Assembly: GCA_903847975.1 (NCBI GenBank)
Contig: CAINFC010000022.1
Span: 1 to 64,000, forward strand
Reading direction: 5' to 3'
Origin: an uncultured Acidobacteriota bacterium
GTDB taxonomy: Bacteria > Acidobacteriota > UBA6911 > CAINFC01
Length of the DNA stretch: 64,000 nt
The notes beneath the pieces are model-generated. The model was not told where the DNA came from. It searched no databases and saw only the letters and a list, made by a program, of their open reading frames with translations. Shown here in pieces: positions 50,438 to 58,371 of the stretch (the first letter of the stretch is position 1; each line of letters begins with the position of its first letter). The position numbers were made by a program, and so were the translations under genes.

Positions 50438-51592
50438 TCAACCACTGTGCCGTGCCCCCGACCCTGCCACATCCCAGGCGTTCTCGTTATCCCCGAGCAG
50501 CCCGAGATGCCGCCCCTGGGCATGGGCCACGGCGCACAGATATTCCACTGGCGTGTCGAGCGTACCGTTTTCCATCCACGATTTGGCCGGGCACTGCTCA
50601 CATAACCCCTTGAGGAAGCATCGGGCGCAGCGGCGGAGGTAGTCGGGATTGGTCGCCACAGAGCTCTCCCTCATGGCAGGGAACACCTCCGTCAGAACCG
50701 TTTTCAGGGTCACTTCCCGCAGATCGACCACCGTCGCCGGATTCTTCAGGAGAAGGCACATTTGCACCTTGCCGTAGGCATCGATGCAGGCCCCGTGACC
50801 GGCGCCGCAGGAGAAGAGCCTGTCTCCCGACGAGCCCATGAATTTTCTACAAAACTGCTTTAATTCCTCCAGGAAATGGGGGTTGCGCAACAGCATGCTC
50901 ACCGTCTCCTCAGGCGTGGCCCGGAGGCCGGCAATGGTAGCGTTTTTCGCGGCGTTATCCCGGCGGGATCGCAGGTTGAAATTCATGGAGTAGCCGGGCA
51001 TTTTGTCCATATGGAGTATCGTGCGGGCCCATGACTCGAATTCCGCTAGCTCCTCTTTCCATAAGGGAAGAAGTGCCGCTTTGACGATGAAGGGAATGCG
51101 GTGCTCCTCCAGGAGCGACACGCCGCGCCGGAACTCCTCGAAGGCCCCCTTCCTGCCTACCGCCCGGTCATACGACTCCGGTCGCATCCCATATACGGAC
51201 ACTTCGAGGACGCGCCCCGGGGGGATCCTGGCCAGCAGCACCGCTAGTTCCGGGGTAACCAGGCAGGCGTTGGTGAAAAGAATTACCTGCATCCCCATGC
51301 GGCGCGCGAATTCATACAGCTCTGCAAAATCCTCCCTCAGGAGGGGTTCGCCGCCGGTAAAGCGCACCGTCAGGCACCCCAATCCAGCAGCCTGGGACAG
51401 GACATCCTTGACGAAATCCGTGTTCATCTCCCGGTCGCGTGAAGCTGCGTCGTCTTCCGGCAGGTTGATGCAGCAATGGAGGCAGGCATTGTTACACCGC
51501 TCCGTCAGCTCAATGTCAAGCTGGCCCAGCAGCGGACGTTTGTTCTGCCAATTGTTGAATTCATGAGGCAGAAGTTTCTTTATGTAGGACAT
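50438..51592 (-). CDS. radical SAM/SPASM protein
   Basis: A 384-residue enzyme with the SAM-cluster motif CNNACLHC (Cys33, Cys37, Cys40) and FTGGEPLLREDFAEL. The C-terminal SPASM-type region has GYSMNFNLRSRRDN, SCGAGHGACIDAYGKVQMCL and CARCFLKGLCEQCPAK. It resembles, but is clearly distinct from, the enzyme at 48159. GGAGAG precedes the ATG. It lies 127 bases after the radical SAM/HPr-kinase fusion on the same strand. Proposed role: post-translational modification of the Cys-rich peptide at 54519. Confidence 0.9.
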   Translation of the reverse strand: MSYIKKLLPHEFNNWQNKRPLLGQLDIELTERCNNACLHCCINLPEDDAASRDREMNTDFVKDVLSQAAGLGCLTVRFTGGEPLLREDFAELYEFARRMGMQVILFTNACLVTPELAVLLARIPPGRVLEVSVYGMRPESYDRAVGRKGAFEEFRRGVSLLEEHRIPFIVKAALLPLWKEELAEFESWARTILHMDKMPGYSMNFNLRSRRDNAAKNATIAGLRATPEETVSMLLRNPHFLEELKQFCRKFMGSSGDRLFSCGAGHGACIDAYGKVQMCLLLKNPATVVDLREVTLKTVLTEVFPAMRESSVATNPDYLRRCARCFLKGLCEQCPAKSWMENGTLDTPVEYLCAVAHAQGRHLGLLGDNENAWDVAGSGARHSG

Positions 51593-51719
51593 TTATCTCT
51601 CCGGAAGAGGTTTACGATTCAAGGCCCAGCTTATTGATCGGACACATTCAATCAATACAGGCCCTGGATGAGTCAGTCCATTTTGTCATCCGAACCCGTG
51701 AACCGTTGCATTATGAGCC

Positions 51720-53672
51720 TCAGAGCTTTTTCAACTCGCCCACAATCTTCCCGCTTCGGTCGAAACGCATAATATAGCATGGCGTCTCCGCAGCCATCCG
51801 GGCAATCAGCTCTAAGGTTTTATCCCACCAGTCGGCAGTAACAAAGGGTCTGATGAGGCAGGCCAAAAGACGGCGGGTGACCTCCCTGCGGTCGGTGAGT
51901 GGCGTGATGGCGTTTTCGTCCGCCTTCTCGATGAAGCAGACGGCCCTAAGTGGGGCATCGTTGCCCGAGACCACCGGCACATCGCCATGGCTCCAGGTGC
52001 CGTAGACCCGCCAACCGTCGGCCATTCGCCGGACTATGTTCCGGTCGTCGCAAAGAATCTCGACATTCATCTCGCCCCTCGCCCCGGCGGCGATGAGCAT
52101 ATTAGTAGTAGTGGATTTGCCGGCCTCCGAGTGACCGGCAAAGAGCACGCCCGCACCGTTCAGAATCGCCCCGGCCGAGTGGAGAAAGAATCCCCGACGG
52201 TCGGCCAGCAGACGGGCAATGAGGATCTGGTCGGTGGGGAACATGGTCAGGGAATGGAGATCTCCCTGGTGCCAGGAATCCCCCCCCCGGACAGCGTCGT
52301 TGTAAATCCTCCCACGGGTGTGGTCTCGGGTAAAGGTGGCGACGCGGTAATGCGACGGGTCGTCCGCCTGTGGAGAGATCTCGAGATAGATATAGGAGCC
52401 GTTTTTCTCGGAGATGGCCCAAGGCGGCTTTCGGTATAGTTCTTTGCCGAGGTCTTTATTCTTGATGTCGGGAAGTTCAAAGTGATGGCGGATCGTCACC
52501 AGGTCGGCACCGGGCCCCTCGGCGTGGAAAAAGACAAACTTCTGGTGAAAGGTCCGGTCGTCGATGGGCAGATCGCTATCGACCCGGATGGTGATCCCGG
52601 CAATTTGGAAATAGCGGCGGTGGTTGGCCCGCCGGGTTTCCTTGAATATCCGGTTTTCCTCTGCCAGAGCGCACAGGTGCTCTACGGGTGCCGAATAGCG
52701 GCCGTGCTCCAGCCAGCCGTACACTGGGCACCAGCGACAGTCCTGTCGCCGGTCACAGGCACGACAGTTCCCGGCATACTCCGCGCCGCCATACACCTTG
52801 TCCGTTAGGGAAGGAATGAATGACTCCCATGCCTCCTGTACGCTGCCCTTGCGCAGGTCGTAGCGCATGACCGGATCCTTGAGGAAGCAGCAGAAAGTCA
52901 TCCCTCCATATGGGTCGATGTGGAAATCGCGCCGGCTGGCGATGCATCGGGCGAAGAGGCGGTCGTCACCATCCGCTGGCCCGCATCTATGGGCTTGTGC
53001 CTCCTCGCTGTCCAGGTCCGACTGATCCGGCTCCATCAACTGCCGGGGATCGAGACGCTGACGGGCGATCTCGGCATTACGCACCGGATCACGACAGGAC
53101 GAAAGATAGAGCCAGGGGGCTCCGACGCGCCAGTGTTTGCTCAGGGACCGGGCCAGGTCCTGCATCTTGCCCCATTCATGCCAGTTGTCGCGCATAGGGA
53201 TGAGCTGAACAATGAAGCCCGCCCCCGCCTCCTTCAGGTAGCGGAGACCCGCCATTACCTTCTCGAAACCTCCCGGGTTACGGGTTATGTGATCGTAGGT
53301 CTCCCTGGTAGCTCCATAGAGAGCGACCATCTTGGTTCCCTTGCGGGTGAGGAGTCGGGCGATTTCCGGGGTGATCATGGTCCCGTTGGTGTTCAGGGAG
53401 TAGGAAACGGCTTTAGCGCAAAGGTGCTCAAAGATTTCCGGGAAGTCGGGGCGCAGCAACGGTTCTCCGCCGGAGATACTCCAGCGGCGCGTTCCCAGGA
53501 CCCGGGCCTGATCGACAATATTCTTGATTTCGTCCAAGGAGAGTTCCCGATCCCGCTCGGGATCTCCAGGTGGCACTCTCAACCAGCAATGGCGGCAATT
53601 TTGGTTGCAGCGATAGGTAAGGTCAAGATGACCCTCCAGAGGAAGGCGGATTTTGCATAGTTGCTTCAGCAT
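51720..53672 (-). CDS. radical SAM/SPASM protein fused to HPr-kinase-like P-loop domain
   Basis: A 650-residue fusion. Residues 1-350: radical SAM/SPASM with CNQNCRHC (Cys22, Cys26, Cys29), ISGGEPLLRPDFPEIF, and SPASM cysteines in CRACDRRQDCRWCPVYGW. Residues 365-650: a domain like HPr kinase/phosphorylase-type proteins of RiPP clusters, with YFQIAGITIRVDSDLPIDD, then the Walker A GHSEAGKST (513-521), CDDRNIVRRMADGWRVYGT and a C-terminal helix bundle. Stand-alone HprK-like kinases occur in lasso and radical SAM peptide loci, where some phosphorylate the peptide; fusion to the radical SAM enzyme is notable. The start codon is preceded only by a weak AGG. Confidence 0.88.
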   Translation of the reverse strand: MLKQLCKIRLPLEGHLDLTYRCNQNCRHCWLRVPPGDPERDRELSLDEIKNIVDQARVLGTRRWSISGGEPLLRPDFPEIFEHLCAKAVSYSLNTNGTMITPEIARLLTRKGTKMVALYGATRETYDHITRNPGGFEKVMAGLRYLKEAGAGFIVQLIPMRDNWHEWGKMQDLARSLSKHWRVGAPWLYLSSCRDPVRNAEIARQRLDPRQLMEPDQSDLDSEEAQAHRCGPADGDDRLFARCIASRRDFHIDPYGGMTFCCFLKDPVMRYDLRKGSVQEAWESFIPSLTDKVYGGAEYAGNCRACDRRQDCRWCPVYGWLEHGRYSAPVEHLCALAEENRIFKETRRANHRRYFQIAGITIRVDSDLPIDDRTFHQKFVFFHAEGPGADLVTIRHHFELPDIKNKDLGKELYRKPPWAISEKNGSYIYLEISPQADDPSHYRVATFTRDHTRGRIYNDAVRGGDSWHQGDLHSLTMFPTDQILIARLLADRRGFFLHSAGAILNGAGVLFAGHSEAGKSTTTNMLIAAGARGEMNVEILCDDRNIVRRMADGWRVYGTWSHGDVPVVSGNDAPLRAVCFIEKADENAITPLTDRREVTRRLLACLIRPFVTADWWDKTLELIARMAAETPCYIMRFDRSGKIVGELKKL

Positions 53673-54518
53673 GCAAAGTTACCTGAATACTTGGTATATA
53701 CAAATGATGATGCCCCGGGGGAACCGGATGGGCGTTCCTCCCTGAATTTCAACCTGAATTTCAAAGTCAATGAAAAACTTTCCCATAAATCATTGCGGCT
53801 TTATAAGCATACGGTACTGGCTGTCACCTCGAAATCAATGAAAGGTGGTGACGCCAGGAGTAAATCGGCAATCAATCAAGGGCTTAACGCGACTTCGAAA
53901 AATTTGGGCCAAAATCTTGCCAAAATGAAAATTTACTAATGTTTTTGTAGCTGTCGAAGTAGGGCCAAGAAGAAAAAAGAGCAGCGGAGCAGTAATTTTG
54001 TAAACAGGAAATCCATTAGAATTCCCCTCTCAGACGGCGACATCCGCGGGGAATGTTGGATCGTGGTGCCCTATCGTGCACCGGGCACAAGAGCCCCTGG
54101 CGTTACGCCTGCACGACAGGCAGAAACGACATATGGGCAGAACATCCAAGGGATTCGATTTCCGAAGCTACCGCGCGCATCCAGACCGAAAGCTGAGTTT
54201 CCCGGCAGAAAGTGCCATCCGCCACAAGGAAGGTACCGCCAGATTGGGGAGCGAAGGCCTCGACAACAAGCCTCCGACGATACACAACGGCGTTGCTGGG
54301 CTGGCTAAGGGGAGAACTGTAAGGCCTGGTTTGCGGGGACGGAGAACTCAGAGGATACTGGGGGAGAACCCCAGCTCATCTCTATACCCACACACCGGAC
54401 AGGCACCTACAACTCCGCAACGGTCTCTGACCGCTTGCTGTCGCGGCGCGCATGAATAGGATCCGCTGCGTGTTTGCATTCTGCGACCGGTGAGTCCGTC
54501 AGTCAGACGACACATTGT
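53673..54518. other. spacer inside RiPP locus, low coding potential
   Basis: About 845 bases between the candidate precursor and the first radical SAM gene. A 92-codon plus-strand frame (53661-53939), rich in Asn, Lys and Ser, and a 35-codon minus-strand frame starting MGKFFIDFEIQVEIQGGTPI near 53790 were seen but have no ribosome binding site or family. A CTGGGG-GAGAA-CCCCAG hairpin lies near 54360-54376. The rest shows no structure I recognise; base composition is lower in GC around 53750-54010. Confidence 0.4.
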
Positions 54519-54692
54519 CTACGATGCAACAACATCTGCACAAGCGGAACAACTGCCATACTGACAACCGGTATGGGACGACGAGGACATAGGACTCGAG
54601 CCGCCTTTACAATTTAATAGAATCACCTCCCCGGGTTCCGGCCTAACCAAGACTAATAATAACGGTTTGACCCATGCCAACTTCTTTACCAT
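54519..54692 (-). CDS. candidate Cys-rich RiPP precursor peptide
   Basis: A 57-residue peptide not obvious from size alone. AGGAGG sits seven bases before the ATG at 54692. The leader-like part MVKKLAWVKPLLLVLVRPEP continues GEVILLNCKGG; the tail has the cysteines of TGCQYGSCSACADVVAS plus a Ser-rich run. The pattern K-x-x-W-x-KP-x-L-x-VLVR-x-x-P-x-E-x-x-L-x-x-CK recalls short peptides I associate with radical SAM/SPASM/PqqD loci. It is on the same strand and upstream of the radical SAM operon, and is the only such peptide near it. No protein function other than substrate is implied. Confidence 0.68.
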   Translation of the reverse strand: MVKKLAWVKPLLLVLVRPEPGEVILLNCKGGSSPMSSSSHTGCQYGSCSACADVVAS

Positions 54693-55188
54693 TAAAAAAC
54701 CTCCTACTGATTTTTCCATCAAAGATGTGTTAGGCGCCCAATAATGGAGTTCCAAAAGTGCGCCCTACTAACTCTGCGCCAGTCATCAACAACTCGAATC
54801 AGCCGATAGTCCCGATATTTTATTCCCTTCCGTCCGATAAGGCAAGAGCCTTGTAGCAGTTCCAGTTACACTCGCCACCGCGAGTTCCGAACTGCGGATC
54901 TATCAGGCCGAGGAGGGCTGGACGCACAACCAGGTGCGTCTGGAGAATGAACTGGTATGGCTGACACAGAAGCTTGTGGCCTTTGTTTCAGAAGGATATG
55001 CGGACCATGAACGAGCATGTCCGCAACAGGAGACTGCGATTACAGGAAAATTCCGGATCGAACCAGCCCTTGCCGAACGGGTCGTTCCCTTATCCGCGCT
55101 CACCATTTACCCTTCCCTCTTCAGGGTTTATGATATTCTGAAGATAGTCCAACAATTTATTTAAAATAATCCACTCAAGAATGAAACC
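54693..55188. other. intergenic with RhuM-like remnant
   Basis: About 500 bases upstream of the PQQ-propeller gene. The minus-strand promoter of the precursor should lie at 54700-54780, but no clear -35/-10 pair was found. Plus-strand coding remains start near 54880 and are listed separately. Confidence 0.4.
54880..55000 (+). pseudogene. RhuM-family N-terminal remnant
   Basis: Plus-strand frame reading SSELRIYQAEEGWTHNQVRL then ENELVWLTQKLVAF. This resembles the start of RhuM-type virulence/defence proteins (LxIYQxEDG ... VRLENETVWLTQ). Resemblance ends after about 40 residues, no start codon is placed properly, and the frame runs into a short unrelated tail. Confidence 0.42.
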
Positions 55189-56481
55189 ATGAAAAGAACT
55201 CTGCTGCTCTGCGCGACAATTGTAACGATGGCATTTCTGCCGGGAATCTGCGCACAGGACTGGCCTCAGATCTTTGGACCAGGAAGAAACAATAGCTCTC
55301 TTCAGAAAGGTCTGCTGCGGTCCTGGCCGGAAAAAGGGCCGGAGATCTTATGGAGCGTCGATGTGGGCGCGGGGTATGGCGGACCGGTGGTAAAAGACGG
55401 GAAAGTATACCTGCTGGACAGGGAAGATAAGGTGAAAGAAATTCTCAGGAGCTTCGATTTGCGCACCGGGAAGGAACTCTGGAGATTGGAATACCGGGTT
55501 TCCGGATCGGTCAGCTATCCCGGTTCGAGAGGGGTACCGACCATCGACGGAGATTTCGTCTATTCCTGCGGCCATGACGGAGACCTGTATTGTGTTAACA
55601 GGAACACGCACCAGCCTCTCTGGAATAAAAACCTGGTAAAAGATTTCGGCGGAACCAGGCTTCCGGTATGGGCGATAACCCAATGCCCCCTTGTCTACGG
55701 AGATTTGCTCATCGTTTCCTATTCACAAAATCCCCATGCCGGGCTGGTTGCCTTCCACAAACTATCCGGTGAAATAGTATGGAAAACCGAGCCATTTGCA
55801 AATGAAACCTATGCCAGCCCGACGGTAGTCAAAATTGCCGGAGAGGATCACATTGTGATGGTGTTTTCGTCCACGAATACTTTTATGCATAAGGGTGCCC
55901 CGAAATCCAAAGGCAGTATTATTGGATTCAGACCGCAAACCGGTGAAATTCTCTGGGAATACAAGAACTGGGAGAATATGATCCAGGTAGCTCCTGCCGT
56001 GGATGCCGGGGAAGGCAGAATTCTGGTGGTGGGAGGATATGAACTGGGCACGGCGATGATAAAAGTGGAAAAGACCCCGATGGCCGGATTCATTGTCAAA
56101 GAGCTTTTCAGGCATAACGAGTTCGGCGACCATACAAAACCTCCCGTAATTTGTAACGGACACTTTTATGCGCAGTTCTCAACCAACACCAAACGCGACG
56201 GCCTGATCTGCATGGACATGGACGGCAAGGTTTTGTGGAAAACAGGGCGTGAGCCATTATTTGATAAAGGCAGCATGATTCTGGCCGACGGCCTCATCCT
56301 GGCTACCGACGGAAGGTCGACCTTATACCTGGTTCAACCCGATCCTTCCGGCTTTAAACCGCTCGCATCGGCGGCGCTGCTGACGGCAGGATCACAGAAC
56401 TGGGCACCGATGGCTCTTGCCGATGGAAGGCTTATCCTGAGGGACCAGAGCCGTATGATCTGCATTCAGGTAGCAAAATGA
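55189..56481 (+). CDS. exported PQQ-like beta-propeller repeat protein
   Basis: A 430-residue protein with signal peptide (LLCATIVTMAFLPGICAQ). It opens DWPQIFGPGRNNSS, the typical start of PQQ-like propeller proteins, followed by repeats carrying the tryptophan-docking pattern (LRTGKELWRLEY, LSGEIVWKTEP, QTGEILWEYKN, MDGKVLWKTGR). These are structural propellers; most are not dehydrogenases and lack the PQQ/calcium site, and I see no dehydrogenase motifs here. Function unknown, extracytoplasmic. GC is lower than in the neighbouring operons. The stop is directly followed by the second 83-bp integrase repeat. Confidence 0.85.
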   Translation: MKRTLLLCATIVTMAFLPGICAQDWPQIFGPGRNNSSLQKGLLRSWPEKGPEILWSVDVGAGYGGPVVKDGKVYLLDREDKVKEILRSFDLRTGKELWRLEYRVSGSVSYPGSRGVPTIDGDFVYSCGHDGDLYCVNRNTHQPLWNKNLVKDFGGTRLPVWAITQCPLVYGDLLIVSYSQNPHAGLVAFHKLSGEIVWKTEPFANETYASPTVVKIAGEDHIVMVFSSTNTFMHKGAPKSKGSIIGFRPQTGEILWEYKNWENMIQVAPAVDAGEGRILVVGGYELGTAMIKVEKTPMAGFIVKELFRHNEFGDHTKPPVICNGHFYAQFSTNTKRDGLICMDMDGKVLWKTGREPLFDKGSMILADGLILATDGRSTLYLVQPDPSGFKPLASAALLTAGSQNWAPMALADGRLILRDQSRMICIQVAK

Positions 56482-56488
56482 TAACCGC

Positions 56489-56571
56489 CTGCCTCCTTGG
56501 TGAGCTATCCTTCCCGGTGTCCAGTGCCCGCGGTATCGGTTATCAATCCACCATTTGTTCCCGATCTGCTT
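56489..56571. repeat. 83-bp exact repeat, copy 2 (integrase N-terminal relic)
   Basis: Identical to 46689-46771. On the minus strand it encodes KQIGNKWWIDNRYRG with the same downstream frameshift and stop; here the ATG of the integrase is kept (at 56576-56574). It starts 8 bases after the PQQ-propeller stop, and the rest of the integrase is absent. Confidence 0.9.
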
Positions 56572-56640
56572 CATGCCGGCCGGCCCGAACCCTGGCTTCC
56601 GGTTCGTGGATGGTTCCTGTTGGATTTCCATTTTCGAATC

Positions 56641-56908
56641 CTACTTCGAAAACCGTTGATACACTTCGGAATCGTTTCGATTGCCGATGCAATAAACCTT
56701 CAGGCAATTATCCTCTGTATTGTAAATGATTCTGTATTCCCCGATGTCCGCCCGGCGATATCGATGGTTTCCTTTCAGCTTGAATGGAATTCTGGGGCAC
56801 CGGATCCTTCATCAGAGAAATCATTTTCCCTGCCACCTGTCGGAATGTTTTCGGCGGAAGGGTATCCAGAAAGCGCTTTGCTTCACGGGTAAGATCAATC
56901 ATCCGCAC
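56641..56908 (-). pseudogene. RelE/ParE-type toxin with single-base frameshift
   Basis: The minus strand reads MIDLTREAKRFLDTLPPKTF, RQVAGKMISLMKDPVPQNSI in one frame; after an extra base near 56783 the next frame gives KGNHRYRRADIGEYRIIYNT, EDNCLKVYCIGNRNDSEVYQ and stops at 56641. Joined, this is a normal ~86-residue RelE-family mRNA interferase including the conserved HRYRRADIGEYRIIY core. As it stands it would make a truncated 66-residue product. It overlaps the antitoxin gene by 14 bases. Confidence 0.8.
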
Positions 56909-57146
56909 GATGGATTCCTCGAATCAAATTCATCGATTCTGCCTTGCCGATGAATCCTTCCTTGGCCGCGGCATCCGCCCGTTGTTCCCAGTACTTATCC
57001 TCCAGAGCGATTAAGCGCTCATACTCTTCGATCGACAATAAAACAGCCACGGGTCGATTGTTCTTTTCGACAAAAACCGGCTCCTTGATCGCCCCCTGCA
57101 GATAGATCCCCAAGTGGGTTTTGAATTCCGTTGCTGTTGTTTTCAT
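56895..57146 (-). CDS. Phd/YefM-family antitoxin
   Basis: An 83-residue antitoxin starting MKTTATEFKTHLGIYLQGAI, with the Phd/YefM DNA-binding domain (PVFVEKNNRPVAVLLSIEEY ERL split here) and an acidic/helical C-terminal tail that would neutralise the toxin. AGAGG precedes the ATG. First gene of a type II toxin-antitoxin pair with the frameshifted RelE-like gene. It would bind its own promoter as repressor. Confidence 0.82.
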   Translation of the reverse strand: MKTTATEFKTHLGIYLQGAIKEPVFVEKNNRPVAVLLSIEEYERLIALEDKYWEQRADAAAKEGFIGKAESMNLIRGIHRADD

Positions 57147-57182
57147 GATTTACCTCTATCGATTACTGTATTACTTTGTTTA

Positions 57183-57524
57183 TTATAGCTTTTGCCAGCA
57201 AATCCATCGCAAGTTGGGAGGCCATCTTAAAAGCAGTCGCGGATGCAGGATGGATCATTGCCTATCGATACAGAAATGGAAGCTCGTATTGCAGCACAAG
57301 GCCAGGCCCGACTGGCATCATCTATACACCTCATCTGCCGACCGCGGGAGAATCCGGATGGCTCTGTGCGCATGGACGACATTGGCGATTGGCGGGATGT
57401 GCTTTCCGAGTTACCGCGCCGCATTCACGACTGGATGCCGCGTTTGGCCGAGGAAGGTGTCGTGGGGGCAGATGCTATATTTGCGTGTCTTGGTCCGGCT
57501 CTGGAAATATTTTCCCGGTACTAA
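57183..57524 (+). pseudogene. DUF1156 DNA methylase C-terminal fragment
   Basis: Two frames read in succession: FASKSIASWEAILKAVADAG then, after a shift near 57260, LPIDTEMEARIAAQGQARLA, SSIHLICRPR, and GDWRDVLSELPRRIHDWMPR, LAEEGVVGADAIFACLGPAL, EIFSRY, stop. This closely matches the C-terminal part of DUF1156-containing adenine-specific DNA methylases, which partner with DUF499 ATPases. The catalytic N-terminus is gone. Confidence 0.75.
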
Positions 57525-57637
57525 AAGGGCTGGGGCTCTGAAATTGAAAATTGAAAATTTAGAGGGGAGAGAGGAAAGGGAGAAGTAAGCCGGCGGTAGG
57601 GTTGACCGGCTGCCTTGCAACCAGTACAATTGTACAT

Positions 57638-58027
57638 ATGAATATTGTGGCCGACACAAATATATTTATTGCCGCAGCTCTCGATGAGCCCGAAAAAGGC
57701 GGAATCGTTCGACGGACCAAGGGTCATGCTTTGGTAGCGCCGGATGTTCTGCCGTTCGAATTGGGAAATGCCCTGACGGCTATGATGAGGAAAGGCATTT
57801 TGAGAAAAGAGGAAATGATCGCGGCTTGGGACATCGTGCAGCAGATCCCCGTCGATTTGCGACCGACGAATGTGCGATCCGCATTACAGATTGCCGCCCG
57901 ATTCCATATCTATGCCTATGATGCCTACTTTTTAGAATGCGCCGGCCGAATGCGGTGCCCGCTGCTAACCCTGGACAGCGGAATGAAAAGAATCGCCGGC
58001 GAGTTGGGAATGATTATTCTGGAGTAA
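57638..58027 (+). CDS. PIN-domain toxin (VapC-like)
   Basis: A 129-residue PIN-domain protein: MNIVADTNIFIAAALDEPEK gives the first acidic residue (VADTN), ELGNALTAMM the conserved Glu, YDAYFLECA the third acidic site and LLTLDSGMKRIA the last. PIN toxins are Mg-dependent ribonucleases cutting tRNA or rRNA. The ATG at 57638 gives the canonical PIN start. It is followed after 6 bases by its antitoxin, with toxin first, the reverse of the usual order. It lies inside the ruins of the DUF1156/DUF499 system. Confidence 0.85.
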   Translation: MNIVADTNIFIAAALDEPEKGGIVRRTKGHALVAPDVLPFELGNALTAMMRKGILRKEEMIAAWDIVQQIPVDLRPTNVRSALQIAARFHIYAYDAYFLECAGRMRCPLLTLDSGMKRIAGELGMIILE

Positions 58028-58033
58028 ACGAAT

Positions 58034-58273
58034 GTGAAAGTATATACCTATTCGGAAGCCAGGCAGCATCTGGCCGATGTACTGAATATCGCCAGAACGG
58101 AAGAAGTGATTATCAAAAGGCGCGGAGGAGAAGCCTTCTCGATTATTTTCCGGAAGAGCAAGAAATCGCCCTTGGATGTTCCCGGCATTCGAACCAAAGC
58201 CACCACCAAAGACATCCTGGCCGCCGTCAGAGAATCCCGAGAACGATCTGCCGCTCCGGACCGGAACGAATGA
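58034..58273 (+). CDS. Phd/YefM-family antitoxin partner of PIN toxin
   Basis: A 79-residue protein starting at a GTG: MKVYTYSEARQHLADVLNIA with VIIKRRGGEAFSIIF, the Phd/YefM dimerisation and DNA-binding core, then a Lys/Pro-rich and acidic tail. It should neutralise the PIN toxin encoded six bases upstream. The pairing PIN-Phd is less common than PIN-VapB but well known. Confidence 0.82.
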   Translation: MKVYTYSEARQHLADVLNIARTEEVIIKRRGGEAFSIIFRKSKKSPLDVPGIRTKATTKDILAAVRESRERSAAPDRNE

Positions 58274-58371
58274 AGGTCATGGATCAGCCGTATTCCGTCC
58301 CTCCTTGGCACCTCGACCTGCATCCCCTGCTTTCTGTCTTCTGGATTCTTTTTTCCCCAAAGGACTTCACC

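Noticed and set aside
53661-53939. 92-codon plus-strand frame rich in Asn, Lys and Ser
   Set aside because: No ribosome binding site, no family, and its first bases overlap the start of the convincing radical SAM gene on the other strand. Considered as a second precursor but orientation and composition do not support it.
54060-54440. Possible group II intron or structured RNA
   Set aside because: The stretch begins GTGCCC and has small hairpins, but I could not find domain V-like sequence or a reverse transcriptase, so no call.
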